Assembly: GCA_046728075.1 (NCBI GenBank)
Contig: JBKPDV010000301.1
Span: 1-8,611 of the forward strand
From: JBKPDV01 sp046728075
GTDB lineage: Bacteria; Acidobacteriota; Thermoanaerobaculia; UBA5066; Gp7-AA6
Direction: 5' to 3'
DNA: 8,611 nucleotides
The number at the start of each line of letters is the position of its first letter. Within the stretch, counting starts at the first letter, position 1. Positions 7,566 to 8,611 of the stretch are shown piece after piece. Both the position numbers and the translations under genes were made by a program. Under the pieces are notes generated by a model. It was not told where the DNA came from and made no database searches. It saw nothing but the letters and a program-made list of their open reading frames with translations.

Positions 7566-7949
7566 TCAGGCTCCGAGCCACCATCGGGCGAGCGCGAGTC
7601 CGGCCACTCCTGCGGCGAGGCATCCAGCCACTGTTGCGCCGAGGTTGCAGGCGGCCAGGCCCCAGGCCTCCTCGCGCAGGTATTGGAGCGTTTCATAGTT
7701 GAAGGTCGAGTACGTCGTGAAGCCCCCCATCACCCCGGTCGTGAGCGCCACGCGAAGAATCGGCGCGATCCAATTCGTGGTCAGAGCGACGTGCATGATC
7801 GCGCCGAGGAGGAAAGAGCCGATCAGATTGACGGCGAGCGTGCCATAGGGAAAGGCCGTTCCGAACGCCGCGAGAAGCCAGCCCGACAGGAGATAACGCG
7901 CGCCCGTCCCGATCCCGCCGCCCAGACAAATCCAGAGGAACCGATTCAT
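7566..7949 (-). CDS. crcB: Fluoride channel CrcB/Fluc
   Basis: A small inner-membrane fluoride channel that lowers cytoplasmic fluoride; members work as dual-topology dimers. The 127-residue product has the normal length and four hydrophobic segments. Signature motifs are GGGIGTGARY (10-19), the conserved Asn in AVNLIGSFLLG (N41), and the helix-break and Phe-box segment TTGVMGGFTTYSTF (70-83). Tyr80 occupies the first Phe-box position, where many characterised channels have Phe; F83 is kept. ATG 7949 is chosen because it has GAGGT 5 bases upstream and gives the expected N-terminus; a GTG at 7961 would add four residues. Expression is predicted to be controlled by the fluoride riboswitch and terminator immediately upstream, so fluoride should induce it. 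Confidence 0.95.
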   Translation of the reverse strand: MNRFLWICLGGGIGTGARYLLSGWLLAAFGTAFPYGTLAVNLIGSFLLGAIMHVALTTNWIAPILRVALTTGVMGGFTTYSTFNYETLQYLREEAWGLAACNLGATVAGCLAAGVAGLALARWWLGA

Positions 7950-7954
7950 CTCCC

Positions 7955-7959
7955 ACCTC
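7955..7959 (-). promoter_or_regulatory. Ribosome binding site of crcB
   Basis: On the minus strand GAGGT lies 5 bases before the ATG at 7949, within a purine-rich stretch. It supports the 127-residue start over the GTG at 7961, which would overlap this site. Confidence 0.7.
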
Positions 7960-7981
7960 ACCTGCCCGTCGAGTCTTCACC

Positions 7982-8019
7982 AAAAAAAACTCCCACGACC
8001 GAATGCTTGTCGTAGGAGT
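7982..8019 (-). terminator. Intrinsic terminator acting as fluoride riboswitch expression platform
   Basis: On the minus strand, ACTCCTACGAC (8019-8009) pairs with GTCGTGGGAGT (7999-7989) as an 11-bp stem with one A-G mismatch at 8014/7994, around a 9-base loop, followed by eight T residues (7989-7982). The 5' arm reuses the aptamer's conserved CTCCTAC, so the aptamer and the terminator are mutually exclusive. This predicts that transcription stops without fluoride and reads through into crcB when fluoride is bound. Confidence 0.9.
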
Positions 8020-8065
8020 CATTGGCCCCCTCGCTCGGGAGCGATTATGGCGGACCCCACCGCCC
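8012..8065 (-). ncRNA. Fluoride riboswitch aptamer (crcB RNA motif)
   Basis: A fluoride-sensing leader upstream of crcB. Numbering follows plus-strand positions, read on the minus strand. Pseudoknot P3 is GGCG (8064-8061) with CGCC (8052-8049). P1 is GGGGTC (8058-8053) with GACTCC (8020-8015), with one G-U pair. P2 is GCTCCC (8042-8037) with GGGGGC (8030-8025), with one G-U pair and a 6-base loop GAGCGA, closed beyond one unpaired base by U8044-A8023. The conserved AUG (8022-8020) and UAC (8014-8012) are present. This matches the Thermotoga petrophila aptamer position by position. The normally conserved A6 and U38 are replaced by G (8060) and C (8024). An alternative hairpin TCGCT/AGCGA overlaps P2 and could compete. 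Placement before crcB and the overlapping terminator make the call strong. Confidence 0.92.
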
Positions 8066-8073
8066 GATCCTCC

Positions 8074-8101
8074 TTCTAACAAAGAGGGGTCGGGCGGGCA
8101 A
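8074..8101 (-). promoter_or_regulatory. Candidate sigma-70 promoter of the fluoride operon
   Basis: On the minus strand TTGCCC (8101-8096) and TTAGAA (8079-8074) are separated by 16 bases. A start about 7 bases downstream would fall just before the first aptamer base at 8065, which is what a riboswitch leader requires. Neither hexamer is a full consensus match. Confidence 0.45.
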
Positions 8102-8126
8102 GACCGCGCACGGACCTTGCAGAAAC

Positions 8127-8130
8127 GGAG
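8127..8130 (+). promoter_or_regulatory. Ribosome binding site of the MscS-like gene
   Basis: GGAG ends 5 bases before the ATG at 8136 and supports that start. No convincing plus-strand promoter was recognised. It would have to overlap the leader of the divergent fluoride operon. Confidence 0.65.
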
Positions 8131-8135
8131 TCTCG

Positions 8136-8611
8136 ATGGCCAAAAGCGAGAAGGTCGAAAAGCCCGAAAAGGCCGACAAAGTCGAAAAGGCCGCGGTTCA
8201 GCGACTCAAGGAGCACGAGAACGTCGAGAAGGCGCTGGAACAAAGCGCACCGGGAGAAGAGGAGCGTCGCTCGGAGTCCCGCCGGCCGAAGCTTTGGCTG
8301 ATCGCCACAGCAGCCATGGCTGCGCTCCTGGGGGTTTTCGAGTGGCTTGTCGAGACGGACCGGGTCAAGCTCCCGGGATCTCCCTTCGGTGTGCTGCCGC
8401 GAGTTCCGCTCGCGCTCTTCTTGATCGTCTCTGTCCTCGTGGTCGAGAGACTCGCGGAGACGTTCGGGGTGCGGCAGATCTCCAGCCGCGTGTCCCGGTA
8501 CAACCTGACGCGCGTTCTTCGCCTCATCGTGGCGGTCTTGATTCTCGGCATCATCGGCGCGGTTCTCTTCTCGAACCTTTACACCGGCCTGGTTTCGCTG
8601 GGGGTCATTTC
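8136..8611 (+). CDS. Probable MscS-family mechanosensitive channel, N-terminal part (3' end outside window)
   Basis: 158 complete residues are visible and the frame is still open at the right edge. Residues 1-50 are a highly charged cytoplasmic region with an EK-rich repeat (KSEKVEKPEKADKVEKA) and likely helix. Three hydrophobic segments follow at about 53-71, 87-105 and 126-145. The last one, RYNLTRVLRLIVAVLILG then FSNLYTGLVSLGVI, resembles the stretch leading into the pore helix of MscS channels, where a Gly/Ala-rich LGFALQ-type segment would come next. The beta and C-terminal domains that would confirm the family lie beyond the window. MscS proteins are inner-membrane tension-gated channels that release solutes on hypo-osmotic shock. 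It diverges from the fluoride operon across a 186-base gap. Confidence 0.65.
   Translation, partial: MAKSEKVEKPEKADKVEKAAVQRLKEHENVEKALEQSAPGEEERRSESRRPKLWLIATAAMAALLGVFEWLVETDRVKLPGSPFGVLPRVPLALFLIVSVLVVERLAETFGVRQISSRVSRYNLTRVLRLIVAVLILGIIGAVLFSNLYTGLVSLGVI
8147..8191 (+). repeat. Short degenerate Lys/Glu-coding repeat in the MscS-like N-terminus
   Basis: GTCGAAAAG occurs twice, joined by related GAAAAGGCC and GACAAA units, encoding an EK-rich run. It is coding low-complexity sequence, probably grown by slippage, and gives a flexible or helical charged tail. Confidence 0.5.

Noticed and set aside
8198..8554. A 118-codon minus-strand frame at the right edge
   Set aside because: It is Ser/Arg-rich shadow sequence opposite the MscS-like gene, which has a ribosome binding site and membrane helices.

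Overview
The window is GC-rich, gene-dense bacterial DNA. An Oar-like TonB-dependent receptor and a secreted Asp-box/PKD protein point to a Gram-negative environmental bacterium. Acidobacteriota or a relative is my best guess, but there is no rRNA or marker gene to settle the phylum. No mobile element, CRISPR array, tRNA or rRNA gene was seen.

Layout. (1) Positions 2-2083 (+): the C-terminal part of a large TonB-dependent outer-membrane receptor, cut by the left edge and followed by a textbook intrinsic terminator (2104-2130). (2) 2266-3126 (-): uppP/bacA, undecaprenyl-diphosphate phosphatase, convergent with the receptor. (3) 3294-6035 (+): a 913-residue secreted beta-propeller protein with ten Asp-box (BNR/sortilin-type) motifs and a C-terminal PKD domain, divergent from uppP. 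(4) 6046-6079: a long near-perfect hairpin midway between two convergent stop codons, probably a bidirectional terminator. (5) 8101 down to 6089 (-): a fluoride-response unit. It consists of a possible promoter, a crcB-type fluoride riboswitch aptamer (8012-8065) with an overlapping intrinsic terminator (7982-8019), the fluoride channel crcB (7566-7949), a DUF190 protein (7191-7547) and, 31 bases further on, a secreted calcineurin-like metallophosphoesterase (6089-7159). (6) 8136 to the right edge (+): the N-terminal part of a probable MscS-family mechanosensitive channel, divergent from the fluoride unit.

How the genes work together. The clearest functional unit is the fluoride operon. Rising fluoride should stabilise the aptamer, prevent the terminator from forming and allow transcription of crcB and the DUF190 gene, and possibly of the exported phosphoesterase behind them. 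The aptamer fits the known fold base by base. It differs at a normally conserved tertiary pair, A6-U38 in Thermotoga petrophila numbering, where this copy has G and C, a double change that looks compensatory. The other genes (receptor, UppP, propeller protein, MscS) are separate envelope-related transcription units with no evident shared pathway.
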